Positions 10,001 through 19,129 of a stretch of DNA of 64,000 nucleotides are shown piece after piece; positions within the stretch are counted from its first letter, which is position 1; each line of letters begins with the position of its first letter. The notes under the pieces are model-generated. The model did not search any database and was not told the DNA's origin. It was given only the letters and a program-made list of their open reading frames with translations. The position numbers and the translations under genes were made by a program. The stretch is from Tenebrio molitor. Lineage: Eukaryota > Arthropoda > Insecta > Coleoptera > Tenebrionidae. The stretch covers positions 2,294,001-2,358,000 of the forward strand of contig NC_091053.1 of the NCBI RefSeq assembly GCF_963966145.1. Reading direction: 5' to 3'.

Positions 10001-10388
10001 CTACGACGAGTGATTGTCATCGAAGCACTCATACAATTTGGTCGATGAAGTCTCTGGACTGTTCTTCTTGACGGCGCATTTGGCAATTAACCGATCTATC
10101 TCTTCCGGATTATCAGAGTTGTCCTTCAGTGTCGTTTTCATGGTCTCCACCTGGAAGTCACCATTAGTATCAATAAATCCGGCCTTCCTCAGGATGCAAA
10201 ACGCGTGCTTTCCCAGTTTGGGATCGTTCAGGTGCTCATAGTCCCCTGCCTTATGGAGGATTTCTTCTGTTGCCCCAGACTCGCTCTTGCAAGGGTCGCT
10301 GTACTTCCTCAACTTCACAAGAGGAGACTGGGCCTGAATATGCAGCAACCACCAAGCCAATGATGACAAGACAACGAAGGATACTCAT
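10001..10388 (-). pseudogene. OBP-like locus with collapsed intron and no TATA box, probable pseudogene
   Basis: Exon 2 (10001-10333) is fully open: AQSPLVKLRKYSDPC onward, four cysteines, ending CFDDNHSS. The signal exon 10338-10388 (MSILRCLVIIGLVVAAY) is separated from it by only four bases, TCAG, left from the intron. Unspliced, the signal frame shifts and stops downstream. The frame of the mature protein has no ATG before it. Compared with paralogues, a deletion upstream has also removed the segment carrying the TATA box. A non-ATG start or an alternative upstream exon could rescue it, but I see no sign of either. Confidence 0.75.
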
Positions 10389-10504
10389 TTTGTAAGCAAC
10401 TGTGAGAAGACGTTATCGTGATTTGCTTAGAAAAATGCAAGAGTTCAACAGGTTGTTTATTTGCAGAACATTTCGTAACAAGCAAGAAGCAAAATAATTC
10501 GTTA

Positions 10505-10957
10505 TTATTCCCCTAGATCACCCACTTTGGATCTGTTGCGATGAATACATTTAACAAACTCGAAACAAGTGTTCTGTAGAGTGTCCTTCTTGACGGCACA
10601 TTTGGCAACCAAGTCATCGACCTTCTCTGGATGGTCATAGTCTTGCTTGAATTTCGTCTTGATGTTGTCCACTAGGAAGTCACCGTTGCTGTCAATAAAT
10701 TCGCCCTTCTGAACGATACAGACCGCGTGTTCCCACAATTTTGGGTCATCCACGTGCTCACGGTTGCGAACTTTTCTTAGAGACTCCTGCGACACTCCTG
10801 ACACGCTCAAACAAGCGTCGCTGTACTGTCGCAGCTTCTGTTGAGGTGTCTCAGCCTGAAGAGCAACACGATAGAAAGTATAAGAGTCAATTTTGACCGT
10901 ACTTACGTAAACAGCAGCCACGAAAGCAACGACAACGAGATAAAGAGAAATCTTCAT
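10505..10957 (-). CDS. Minus-C OBP-like secreted protein with a fifth cysteine
   Basis: Exons 10907-10957 (MKISLYLVVVAFVAAVY) and 10505-10855 (AETPQQKLRQYSDACLSVSG onward) give 133 residues. It is the longest in the array because of a C-terminal extension, RSKVGDLGE. The four family cysteines are present, plus one in LQNTCFEFVKC just before the last. The intron 10856-10906 is 51 nt, GT-AG and free of in-frame stops, like that at 8869. The TATA position reads TATTAAA (11019-11025). It is closest in style to the THP12-like gene (RNRE..VDDPKL..EHA motif). Predicted secreted ligand carrier; the odd cysteine might dimerise or stay free. Confidence 0.85.
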   Translation of the reverse strand: MKISLYLVVVAFVAAVYVSTVKIDSYTFYRVALQAETPQQKLRQYSDACLSVSGVSQESLRKVRNREHVDDPKLWEHAVCIVQKGEFIDSNGDFLVDNIKTKFKQDYDHPEKVDDLVAKCAVKKDTLQNTCFEFVKCIHRNRSKVGDLGE

Positions 10958-11018
10958 CTTCAGACGTGATGATCCTTGGTTTGTCAAAGAAACTAAGAAG
11001 TGAAGCGATTTTGATCGC

Positions 11019-11025
11019 TTTAATA
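11019..11025 (-). promoter_or_regulatory. Variant TATA box (TATTAAA) for gene 10505-10957
   Basis: Occupies the TATA position relative to the ATG, in the context CTTATTAAAGCG where paralogues have CTTATAAAAGCG. Confidence 0.5.
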
Positions 11026-11387
11026 AGCAGTTGTTGTTGCGGTTCAAGTGGAAAGTGTACAAGTTCAAGAGATAATTTGTTCACAAAGAATAAAACGACA
11101 AAGATTTTGCAACGTCACTAATTTGTGCATCTCAAAATAATAATTTTATATCGAATTTATCAAAAATATTTTTATTTGAATTCGATGTCAAGGATTTCAT
11201 TTATGTTTGAAATATTTGTGCTTTCTATGAGATCATAGAAATGCATGCAGATATCTAAACGCCTTGGAAAGAAGTAATTTATTTTTTGTTATTTCTGTTT
11301 TTATTTCTTAAATAAAAATCTAAGGATTCTGGTGTTTGAAAATATATTTTATTCTCTTCAAAATATTAACAACAAACTAAATTACGA

Positions 11388-11811
11388 TTAGTAATATTCG
11401 AGCAAGCACTCTATAAACTTGGACGATGAGGCCAACGGAGTGTCCTTCTTGACAGCACATTTATCAACAAACTTTTCTACATATTCTGGATCCTCAGAAT
11501 TTTCTTTGAATTGCGTTTTCATCGCCTTCACCTGGAAGTCACCATTGCTGTCAATATATCCACCTTTCGTAAGAATGCACAATGCCTGGCGTTGCACTTC
11601 TGGATTGTCCACTTTCTTAGTCTTACGAATCTTGTCGATGCGATCTTCGGATATTCCAGATTCACTCTTGCAAATGTTGTGGTACTTTCTCAATATATCA
11701 CGAGGTGTCTCGGCCTAAATATCGACACGTTTAAGAGATTTTAACTAATTTAACACTTACCCAGGCCAAGGCTGCCAAAGAAACAACCACCAAGCAGAGG
11801 AGAAGCTTCAT
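11388..11811 (-). CDS. Minus-C OBP-like secreted protein (YHxxCKSESG subgroup)
   Basis: Exons 11761-11811 (MKLLLCLVVVSLAALAW) and 11388-11714 (AETPRDILRKYHNICKSESG to IECLLEYY) give 125 residues across a 46-nt GT-AG intron. The four cysteines and the FVDKCAVKKDTPLASSSKF segment are nearly the same as in the genes at 7632 and 8536. The pair 7632/11388 also shares QALCILTKGGYIDS, suggesting duplication of a block rather than of single genes. TATA box at 11855-11861. Confidence 0.9.
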
Positions 11812-11854
11812 TTTCGATTTGTTGTTGTTAACTAAATACAAAAATATTGAACGC

Positions 11855-11861
11855 TTTTATA
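11855..11861 (-). promoter_or_regulatory. TATA box for OBP-like gene 11388-11811
   Basis: TATAAAA on minus, 44 bp upstream of the ATG. Confidence 0.65.
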
Positions 11862-12039
11862 AGATATGAGTTATCAATCATATTCATGAAAAAGAACGAG
11901 AGTTCAGGAGATTGTTTAACCTAGGTTCAAATATAATTGCACAAAAATTGCAACTTGTTTTTTATTATTTCACATATCAAATATGAAAATTTTCCTTTAT
12001 AAAATCCGCTGCAGATTATGCATTTTAAATGTTCTCCTC

Positions 12040-12205
12040 AGATAGCTTCGTATCACATTAAGCAATAAATATTTTTAATATAAGTAAAATATTGTAATGG
12101 ATAAGGGTTCCGCACCTGTATCGCGAACGGAGGTGATGTCATCCAATCTACGCTCTCACTATCCAGCGAGATCGAAAGAGAGCTCTGCCAGGTGCAGAAA
12201 GTGAA
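12040..12205. repeat. Repeated intergenic block, copy 4
   Basis: Core at about 12112-12136: CACCTGTATCGCGAACGG then AGGTGAT. The downstream half is shortened (CTCACTATCCAGCGAGATCG). Confidence 0.7.
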
Positions 12206-12355
12206 TTAATTAATTGTCTTTCTTATTACAAATTATCTTTAAATCGTCGAACCCCTTCTGAAAACTTTACAAAACGAATTCCACGTTTCAATCCCTTTGT
12301 AAAAATTTATTGTAGTGACAATTTCACTTTGATTAATATAACATAAGAAATTAAT

Positions 12356-12788
12356 CTACGACGAGTGACTGTCACGCAAGCACTTAAAGAAACCGCTCGA
12401 AGAGTCCTGTGGAGTATCCTTCTTAACAGCACATTTGGCAACCAAGTCATCGACCTTCTCCGGATGATCATAATTTTGCTTGAATTTCGTCTTCATGGTC
12501 TTCACTTGAAAGTCACCGCTGGTATCAATAAATCCGCCCTTCTTAAGGGCGCAGAACGAGTTCTCTTTCAATTTGGGATCGTCCAAATTCTCACCCTTGC
12601 GGGCCCTAGCGAGAACGTCATCCGATACTCCAGATTGGCTCCTGCAAGAGTCGCTGTGTTTCCTCACCTTTTCAAGAGGTGTCTCGGCCTGAATGAAGCA
12701 CATTCAAGAAGTGTTAAAGGGTCGAGGTGGTACTCACATAAGCTGCGACCACCAAACCAATGACGACAAGGCATAGAAGGACCTTCAT
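12356..12788 (-). CDS. Minus-C OBP-like secreted protein
   Basis: Exons 12738-12788 (MKVLLCLVVIGLVVAAY) and 12356-12688 (AETPLEKVRKHSDSCRSQSG to FFKCLRDSHSS) give 127 residues. The 49-nt intron uses GTGAGT and AG. Four cysteines are in the contexts DSC, SFC, AKC and FKC. It is most like the gene at 14993, sharing GVSDDVLARARKGE and the signal type MKVLLCL. Predicted secreted helical carrier. TATA box at 12837-12843. Confidence 0.9.
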
Positions 12789-12836
12789 TTCTCTGCTGGT
12801 TGAAGAAACTGTGAGAAATGGAGAGATTTTGACCGC

Positions 12837-12843
12837 TTTTATA
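12837..12843 (-). promoter_or_regulatory. TATA box for OBP-like gene 12356-12788
   Basis: TATAAAA on minus, 49 bp upstream of the ATG. Confidence 0.65.
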
Positions 12844-13310
12844 AAGGACGATTATCATGTGAAAGAGTTCAATAGATCATTTATTTGCAAAAATTCCGCC
12901 AACAAATATTTTGTAAACAAGCAGGACTGGTTTCAACGAAGAGATTACTCTATCATATTTCAATTTAATGAATTTAATGTCCAAAAAATAAACGAGTATT
13001 GATTCCAAATATATTTTCTTCTTCAGTCTTTTTCAGTCGCTTAGAAATTAGCTCAAACTATTGAGGCACTCGGCTCTGCCTCGTGCCTGAAAACCTAGAT
13101 GTCGCGCTGTAAAATACACCTACCGGACTCTAATGTAAGTAACTATACTGTACTGTTGCGTAAAAAATTTAGAAAGCAATACATTTTTTGGTTAGCTGTT
13201 TTTTTTTTAATTTTCTACGATGTAGACGCATTAGTACGCTTACATTTCTTTCGATAAATTTATTGTTTAATAAAAATCTCAACAATATTAACACAATAGA
13301 AGAAAATAAA

Positions 13311-13742
13311 TCACGACGAGTAGTATTCCAGCATGCACTCTGTAAACTTGGTCGCCGAAGCCATGGGAAGGTGCTTCTTGACAGCACATTTATCAACAAA
13401 CTTGTCTACATCTTCTGGATCATGATTTTCTTTGAATTGCGTTTTCATCGCGTCCACCTGGAAGTCACCCTTGCTGTCAATATGTCCAGCTTTCGTAAGA
13501 ATGCACAATGCGTGTTTCTGCAGGTCAGGATGTTTCACTTTCTTGAATTTACGGGCGTCGTCGAGGATATCATTCGATACTCCAGATTCGCTCTGGCAAA
13601 CGCTGTGGTATTTTCTGAGTTGAGCACGAGGTGTCTCGCCCTTAATAGTGACACATTTGAGAAGATTTATCTAACTTACACGAATACTTACCCAGGCTGC
13701 TGCTAGCAAAGAAACAACCACCAGACAGAAGAGAAGCTTCAT
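13311..13742 (-). CDS. Minus-C OBP-like secreted protein (YHxxC subgroup)
   Basis: Exons 13692-13742 (MKLLFCLVVVSLLAAAW) and 13311-13640 (GETPRAQLRKYHSVCQSESG to CMLEYYSS) give 126 residues. The 51-nt GT-AG intron has an in-frame stop. Two local oddities against its subgroup are a one-residue deletion (KENHDPEDVD) and VKKHLPMAS in place of VKKDTPLAS after the third cysteine. All four cysteines and the frame are intact. TATA box at 13784-13790. Confidence 0.87.
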
Positions 13743-13783
13743 TTTTCGACTTGTTGTTAACTAAATACGGAGATACTGAACGC

Positions 13784-13790
13784 TTTTATA
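13784..13790 (-). promoter_or_regulatory. TATA box for OBP-like gene 13311-13742
   Basis: TATAAAA on minus, 42 bp upstream of the ATG. Confidence 0.65.
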
Positions 13791-13911
13791 AGCTGTGAGT
13801 TATCAAATTAATGAAAACGAACGAGAGCTCAGGAGATTGTTTAACCAAGGTTCAAATATAATTGTACACAAATTGCGCAATAGATATGAGCCACAAAAAT
13901 TAAATATGATA

Positions 13912-14122
13912 TACAGGGTGTATTTTTAAAATGTGCCGAAATTTTACCTACGAGGTTGTTTGACAACGTAGAAGAATAAAAGCAATTGAAAAAAATTGTA
14001 GCTCAAAAAATAAATGTCATTTTATTTTTTGACATAGAATTTTTTAAACATCTTTTTCGAGTTCTACATGAAGCCAGTAGCTCGTGATTAAAATATCTGC
14101 ACAACTTTCAAAATCACCCTGT
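13912..14122. mobile_element. ACAGGGTG-type inverted-repeat element, family 1
   Basis: Begins TACAGGGTGTATTTTTAAAA and ends CAAAATCACCCTGTA. It has two halves: one with TTTACCTACGAGGTTGT and CAACGTAGAA, the other with GAGTTCTACATGAAGCCAGT. They are joined by an inner inverted AAAAAATAAATGTCATTTTA. The same family recurs at 15714, 28811, 50960, 51398, 52865 and 56726. Non-coding. Confidence 0.85.
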
Positions 14123-14605
14123 ATACAGGGTGTCTCAAAAATGGCGCCCAATCTCCTAAGGGTCTTAAAGAATAGAAGTCTGGTAAGGTAAATCTCAATA
14201 CAAAATTTGATCGGATCAACAGATTTTGTATAACTTGCTCTTAAATATGGTGATTTCAGAGAGATGTATCTCCTTTATTATCAAATTTTACAGCTGAATT
14301 ATAAATTACTTTACAATTTTACTTTTTCCAAGACCCCTTTGGCTAGAGGAACAACACAGAAGTCCTTCTTTTTAGAGTAATGACCTACTAAAATACGCTA
14401 AAAGAACAGTGGCAACATTGACCTCAAAGGAGAATTGGTTTGGTTGCACAATCAACCAAACCGATGTTGCCAAGTTTGCTTATTTTAAAATGTGTATAAC
14501 TTGGAAAGTATCCAATGGAAAAAAAATTTACAACGAAATTGAACTCAACTCTTCAAATAGTTTAACCCCTCAAAAGATTGGGCGCCATTTTTGAGACACC
14601 CTGTA
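14123..14605. mobile_element. ACAGGGTG-type inverted-repeat element, family 2
   Basis: Abuts the previous element so that the ends form CACCCTGTATACAGGGTG. Terminal repeats are TACAGGGTGTCTCAAAAATG with GCGCCCAATCT, and the exact inverse at 14575-14605. Inner sequence is about 420 bp with no recognisable protein. A short plus-strand ATG frame inside is incidental. Confidence 0.8.
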
Positions 14606-14654
14606 TATGTATATCGAATATGAAAAAATTGCCTATAAAGTCCGATGCTGATTA

Positions 14655-14850
14655 TGTATTTAAAAGGACTGTCTCAACATCATTCATATCAAGAAATAAA
14701 TATTATAGGAAAAATAGTGCAAGGAACGCACCTGTGTCGCAAGCGGAGGTGATGGAATCGTGTTTTGAAAACGAATGATTCACCATTCACGTGTGTGAGC
14801 AAGACAGAGCTTTCGGGGGTGTTTCCCGAACACAGAGAGCGAATTGATTA
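14655..14850. repeat. Repeated intergenic block, copy 5 (most diverged)
   Basis: Core at about 14728-14753: CACCTGTGTCGCAAGCGG then AGGTGAT. The outer CACCT/AGGTG arms are kept while the central TCGCGA is altered to TCGCAA. Confidence 0.6.
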
Positions 14851-14992
14851 ATTAATTAGTTGTCTTTATCTCATAAAATCGTTGAACCTTGTCAGAAAAC
14901 GTCGCAAAACAAACACAACGTTTCGATTCCTTTGTAAACATTTATTCTAGCGATAATTTCAATTTAATTGTGATATAATCGTACGAATTAAA

Positions 14993-15425
14993 CTACGACA
15001 AGTGATTCTCATGCAAACACCTAAAGAAACTGTGCGTCGACTCCTGTGGAGTGTCCTTCTTGACGGCGCATTTGGCAACCAAGTCATCGACCTTCTCTGG
15101 ATGGTCCGCGTTTTCCTTCAATTTCGCCCTGATGGTCTCCACTTGGAAGTCGCCGTTGTCGTCAAGGAATCCGGACTTCTTAAGGATGCAGACCCCGTGG
15201 TCTCTCAGTTTGGGATCGTCCACTTTCTCACCTTTGCGAGCTCTGGCGAGGACGTCATCCGATACTCCAGATTCGCGCTTGCAGGCGTCGCTGTGCTTTC
15301 TCACTTTTTGGAGAGGTGTCTCGGCCTGAATGAAACAGGTTCAAGAAGTGTTAAAGAGGCTTCACAGTACTCACATAAGCTGCCGCGACCAAAGCGACGA
15401 CGATTAGGCAGAGAAGGACCTTCAT
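14993..15425 (-). CDS. Minus-C OBP-like secreted protein
   Basis: Exons 15375-15425 (MKVLLCLIVVALVAAAY) and 14993-15325 (AETPLQKVRKHSDACKRESG to FFRCLHENHLS) give 127 residues. The 49-nt intron has GTGAGT..AG ends. Four cysteines are in the contexts DAC, GVC, AKC and FRC. It is a close paralogue of the gene at 12356. TATA box at 15488-15494. Codon third positions are more GC-rich than in the YHxxC subgroup, visible as GTCGTC/GACGAC runs. Confidence 0.9.
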
Positions 15426-15487
15426 TTTCTGATCTGGTGTTTCACGGTTGCTTGAAGGAACTGACACGTGGAGAGATTCTGATTGGT

Positions 15488-15494
15488 TTTTATA
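15488..15494 (-). promoter_or_regulatory. TATA box for OBP-like gene 14993-15425
   Basis: TATAAAA on minus, 63 bp upstream of the ATG. Confidence 0.65.
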
Positions 15495-15713
15495 AACGGT
15501 AGAAATAGTGATTCACGTGAGAAACTAGTAAAGTTCAAGAGGTTATGGATTTCCAGACGGCAAGATTCATTTGTGGCGTAACTCAACAAGTAAGAATTGT
15601 TGTTGACCATGAGATTGCAGTTGGATAAGATTTTAGTGGTCAGGATTGTTATATAATGTGTAATAAATATGTTTCCATTCGATCGTAAAAAACAAATTAG
15701 CGATGAGATTATT

Positions 15714-15926
15714 ATACAGGATGATTTTGAAAGTTGTGCAGAAATTTTAACCACAAGCTACTGGCTTCATGTAGAACTCGGAAAAAATATTTAAAAAATT
15801 GTAGCTCAAAAAATAAATGTCATTTTATTTTTTGACATAGAATTTTTTAAATATTTTTTCCGAGTTCTACATGAAGCCTGTAGCTTGTGGTTAAAATTTC
15901 TGCACAACTTTCAAAATCACCCTGTA
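15714..15926. mobile_element. ACAGGGTG-type element, family 1, near-perfect hairpin
   Basis: Begins TACAGGATGATTTTGAAAGT and ends with the inverse. It consists of two copies of the GTTCTACATGAAGCC half facing each other, so almost the whole 213 bp is one inverted repeat. Confidence 0.8.
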
Positions 15927-16138
15927 CAATGTTTCTTTTTAAAAAATGCCAGTGATAAGAGATATCAATGACTGAACAAGTTTGTCAACAAACGAACCAG
16001 TAATGTTTTCAATTATGTCTTCATGTATTGATTACCAAAAACCAATCAAAACCAAATTCTAGAGATTTTTAGAAAATTAGTTCAAAATAGTTTTTACAAA
16101 AGAATTGCGTCTTTAAAAGCTTCAAATTTCTCTCATAT

Positions 16139-16350
16139 CGGGTGTTCATTGAAATTTTTTTTAAATTTATCGACAAAGTGGACGTTGAAGAGTCGATTGT
16201 GAACGCACTACTCGTCAGTCCGCAAAGTAAAAACTCAAGCAACGTAAAAAGTGAGGTTAGTCAGCTGATTCGTAATGATCTGTAACTCGTGGTGCGTTCA
16301 CAATCGACTCTTCAACGACTACTTTGTGGATAAATTTAAATGAACACCCG
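16139..16350. mobile_element. Fold-back element, about 212 bp
   Basis: Starts CGGGTGTTCATTGAAATTTT and ends with the inverse. Inner arms GAAGAGTCGATTGTGAACGC and its inverse lie at about 16189 and 16290. No coding capacity. Confidence 0.75.
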
Positions 16351-16446
16351 TTACATTTTCTCTATTATTAATTAATACCACATTTCGGCTTCTTTCGAAA
16401 AATTTATTGTTTAATAAAAATTTCTAACAGAATGTAACAAACCAAA

Positions 16447-16886
16447 CTAGGAGGCGCGGTTTTCGTGCAAGCACCTAACAAACTTGGCAGACGTCAATTG
16501 CGGACTGTCCTTCTTGACAGCGCATTTTTCCACCAACTGCTCTACATTTTCCGGATGATCCGAGTTTTCCGTCAATTTCGTTTTAATAATTTCCACCTGG
16601 AAATCACCGTTGCTGTCAATAAATCCGGCTTTCTTGAGCATGCAGAACGCATGCTCTCTCAGTGTGGGATCGTCTATGTACTCGTGGTTGCGGACCCTGT
16701 TGCGACTTTCTTCTGACACTCCGGATCCGGACTCGCTCTGGCAAGCGGCGCTGTACTTCCTCACCTTCTCTCCAGGTGTATCACCCTGGAAGACAACACA
16801 TTTACGAGGCGTTGATGATTAACACGAGTACCTACGCGGGTCGCGGCCACCAAAGAAACCACGACAAGACAGATAAAAAGCTTCAT
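16447..16886 (-). CDS. Minus-C OBP-like secreted protein, last of the array
   Basis: Exons 16836-16886 (MKLFICLVVVSLVAATR) and 16447-16785 (GDTPGEKVRKYSAACQSESG to RCLHENRAS) give 129 residues. The 50-nt GT-AG intron starts GTAGGT. A two-residue insertion gives SESGSGVSEES. Four cysteines are in the contexts AAC, AFC, EKC and VRC. VEQLVEKCAVKKDSPQ replaces the usual VDDLVAKCAVKKDTPQ. TATA box at 16930-16936. No further OBP exon is seen to the right. Confidence 0.88.
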
Positions 16887-16929
16887 TTTCTGTTCTGATG
16901 TCTCTAATTGCACTGCACAGAGAGAATAG

Positions 16930-16936
16930 TTTTATA
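16930..16936 (-). promoter_or_regulatory. TATA box for OBP-like gene 16447-16886
   Basis: TATAAAA on minus (context GTATAAAACTA), 44 bp upstream of the ATG. Confidence 0.6.
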
Positions 16937-19129
16937 CGCCGTAAATTATCAATCAATCAGAGGTTAAGCGATTGTTTAACCTGTGTTAAAATCAGTGGCG
17001 GTTGGTGTCATTTTTAGATGGTTTTAAACGAAGACGGGTCTCGACTTCCAGTGGTTTTATCTAACATTTACAGTAACAAAGAAATTAATTTTTGTACTTC
17101 TTGGCGGACATAATGAAAATTTATTTTCCATCATCTTTTGTGCCCCCGGTACCAGCCGCCCCTGGCTAAAATGTCATGTAAATCAAACAGAAAAATCGCG
17201 CAAACTTTTGTGTGTTTTATGTTTCCATTAAATATCTTTTCTTTTGCTATTAGAAAACATCGACCGGGAGACTTTTAATCATTCAGACAAATTTAGTAGG
17301 TTGGCACTCCCGAATAATTGGTACGCCTAGTCATTTGTCAAAGAGTTGTCTGTTGATTCGCTTTCTAGGTTAAGATTCTAGAAATAAATAATGACAATTT
17401 GATTTATTTTGACTTTTGAGCTGTCATATTTGAATTTGACAATCAAGTGTACCAACATAAAATCGTAAATGTATTGCCAACCGAACAAAAATAATTTCAA
17501 TCATTAACAGTCACCCAATATTATTAAATAAAAAATGTCTCGTTAAAGTAAAGATGTCTTCAAATACATTTTACAATATAATATATGTGGTGATAATAAT
17601 AATAATATTTCATTCTTTTATTCATTTTTTTATATTCTTTATTGTCTTCTTGATCACTTTTGCAGGAAAGCTATGAATTTTTTTAAGTGATAAAAGGGGT
17701 GAGTCACCTGCACAAAAAATTACAGTCGATAACAGCGAACCCTACATTTGAAATTTCAGAAGCCACTTCAGCTCAGTTCCAAACCGTTTTCAGCGCAAGC
17801 AGAATCCTTTACCGCGCCTGTATCGATTTCAGAACTAGACGAAATGTGGCGAGCTCTGGTGGCAGCTTTCAGAAGTTTACACATTTGTAAAATGGTGACG
17901 TCATGTATGAGGTCACCCAGTAGTAAACCAGTGAATTCGAATCAATACTATAGCAGCTATTCGAGTAGGATTTCCTTGCACCAACCAGGAAAAGTTGTAG
18001 CAAGAGTAACATTGTAAAAATCTAGTTATTTTTTTTTGATGAAATATTTAAAGATTTGTTTTATAGGTTTTGAGGTTCGAGAAATATTTTATAAATCAAA
18101 TCACTACATACAAATTTTTTGGTAAGAAGGAAATAGTTTGAGATAATTTGCGCTGGGATGCATTTTTAAATTGTGCATCTGCAGTAGGGGTTTTATTCTT
18201 TTTCTGGTTGAAGAGATGCGAGACTAGCAATTCACAATAAATTAAGTGATTTGGAATTACAAAGCCGCAGTGTCCCCTGCTTAGTCAAATACAAATTGTT
18301 TGTGCAGCACTATCCCTTTCCATGCAACGAGAAATTGAATTAAATCTAGCTAGACCGGGGAAGATCGATAATAATCTCGTGTTTCTGGAAGAACTTACCG
18401 CAGGTGATCAAATATGACGCCGCTCCTTATCAAAGCCGGCAACAAGCAGAAATGGATGCATAAGTTTTCGAGCTCCAACTATCTTAGAACGCAGAGAATG
18501 TATACAAAGCAAAACTGTTATTATGATGTATTCAGGAAACAAGTGCCACGGTATTCAGGCCGGACTTATGTAATCATCCAAAAAGAAGAATTTTCTTGTG
18601 TCGATAACAACCAATAATTATTTTTGTCTTTTTCCGTGTCTTTGTTCTGGCACATAATTCCAATCGTTTCTTTCAAATTATTATTTTGTACACTGTCTTG
18701 CCAGTGATGAATCTTGCAAACAATCGTGTAGCACTTCAGTCTCTTCAGTCGTTGCTAAAATATTCATGAAATTCTTTGAAGGCATAACTCTGGAATCTTC
18801 CGATTTAAAGCCAAAGTGTACCTCCGCCATCTTGATGACACCCTCATTGTGTAGTTTCATAGCAGGCAAATCATTTCTCTTTTCCTGGCCAATCTAAATT
18901 CCAGTATTAAGGTATAAAATTCACAATGTAAATTGAATAAAATAATTGTTTCCACCGTTCAGATATCGTCTCAGATACTTAGACACTAAGATATTAAAAA
19001 CCAATTCATAATAACCATCTCGTTATGATCCGGCACAAAATCTTCTTGATAATGCCCAAAATGGCGTTGGCGTTGACACCCCCTTCTATAAAACCATCTC
19101 CATCAAAACCAAAACTTAGAAGTTTGTTC
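16937..19129. other. Intergenic; possible unassigned coding remnants at 17.7-18.9 kb
   Basis: No recognised gene. Around 17748-18017 a plus frame includes SISELDEMWRALVAAFRSLH. Around 18300-18410 another reads REIELNLARPGKIDNN. Around 18681-18869 a minus frame reads EVHFGFKSEDSRVMPSKNF. These look less random than their surroundings, but they are interrupted and I cannot assign them; a decayed transposon or gene is possible. Confidence 0.3.

Noticed and set aside
10001..10369. Minus frame starting at 10369 as a complete alternative protein
   Set aside because: The apparent first residue is a TTG codon in the wrong frame of the old signal exon. There is no ATG in the mature frame ahead of the domain.
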